A stretch of DNA of 64,000 bases from Actinomycetes bacterium (lineage in GTDB: Bacteria; Actinomycetota; Acidimicrobiia; IMCC26256; PALSA-610): assembly GCA_025360585.1 (NCBI GenBank), contig JANYBW010000018.1, forward strand, positions 1-64,000. Reading direction: 5' to 3'. The notes below the pieces were generated by a model, which was not told the DNA's origin, did no database searches, and saw only the letters and a program-made list of their open reading frames with translations. A program made the translations under genes and the position numbers. Position 1 is the first letter of the stretch, and every line of letters begins with the position of its first letter. Of the stretch, positions 63,678-64,000 are shown piece by piece.

Positions 63678-64000
63678 GTGGAATCGGGCATCGAAACCCA
63701 ACAATCTCGCCTTACCCAGTGGCTCAATCGCCGAGGGCGCGGATCTCGACCGGTAGTCGCGTTCGCGATTGCGATGCTCGTGACGCTCGTGGCATCCGAG
63801 GTCGCGGTTCGCGCGGTCGAGTCCCGCCTCCCAGAGCCCCGCCGCTATATCTCTGGGATCGCGCAAAATTTCGTTACTGAGATGAACCTCCTTCGGGCTC
63901 GTGGTGTTACGAGCCGCGTGACGTTCATCGGGACATCGATGACCCAACGAGATATCGATAGCAACCGTTTGGAAACGTTGCTCGGGTGGCCCGACACCAG
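63678..64000 (+). CDS. Membrane-anchored SGNH-like protein (5' part only)
   Basis: Starts at a GTG at 63678 and is cut by the right edge after about 107 codons. A basic N-terminus is followed by a hydrophobic segment (VAFAIAMLVTLVASEVAV) and then VTFIGTSMTQRDIDSNRL, where GTS resembles the GDS/GSS nucleophile block of SGNH hydrolases. Probably an extracytoplasmic esterase or acyltransferase helper like the 42.9-45.9-kb pair; the remainder is outside the window. Confidence 0.55.
   Translation, partial: MESGIETQQSRLTQWLNRRGRGSRPVVAFAIAMLVTLVASEVAVRAVESRLPEPRRYISGIAQNFVTEMNLLRARGVTSRVTFIGTSMTQRDIDSNRLETLLGWPDT

Overview
This looks like chromosomal DNA from an uncultured, moderately GC-rich actinobacterium. 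Three things point that way: the block rimP-nusA-ylxR-infB ... rbfA-truB-ribF-rpsO-pnp-M16 peptidase, an LigC-like ATP-dependent DNA ligase, and an AftD-like giant arabinofuranosyltransferase. The class Acidimicrobiia is my best guess, but it is inference and no marker was searched. I recognise no rRNA gene, complete tRNA, CRISPR array, transposase or phage gene.

Region 1 (1-21.2 kb, mostly minus strand) is housekeeping. Transcription runs proS > ligase > sulfotransferase, then rimP > nusA > ylxR > infB, rbfA > truB > ribF > rpsO > pnp > M16 peptidase, ending in a Ser/Thr kinase cut by the left edge. The usually contiguous infB-rbfA junction is split by a plus-strand module (8.9-11.9 kb): an ECF-type sigma factor, a coupled large membrane-anchored protein and a small membrane protein. 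The gap between that module and infB carries a long 126-nt imperfect inverted repeat.

Region 2 (21.2-26.4 kb, plus strand) is the assimilatory sulfur pathway: sulfite reductase, APS reductase and the two ATP-sulfurylase subunits CysD and CysN. It is preceded by a dense control region: tandem 12-bp repeats with a palindrome, a promoter-like -10 box, and an apparently leaderless 30-codon ORF ending ...ELCCVIAF. This resembles the cysteine-codon attenuators known upstream of sulfur genes in mycobacteria and is the best regulatory lead in the window.

Region 3 (26.4-64 kb) is mainly cell-envelope polysaccharide biosynthesis: glycosyltransferases (GT2, GT4, GT-C-like), methyltransferases, an AftD-like enzyme, an O-acyltransferase fused to an SGNH domain, and beside it an SGNH-like protein that has lost its catalytic residues. 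A sugar-activation set (FlaA1/CapD-type dehydratase, DegT aminotransferase, GNAT acetyltransferase, WecA/MraY-type phosphosugar transferase) suggests a diacetamido-trideoxyhexose-like residue assembled on undecaprenyl phosphate. Two paralogous multi-span membrane proteins flank the region (31.9 and 57.9 kb). The right edge cuts a membrane-anchored SGNH-like gene.

A recurrent feature is short (10-15 bp) tandem duplications, several lying exactly in the gaps between convergent genes, where the repeat units carry the stop codons.
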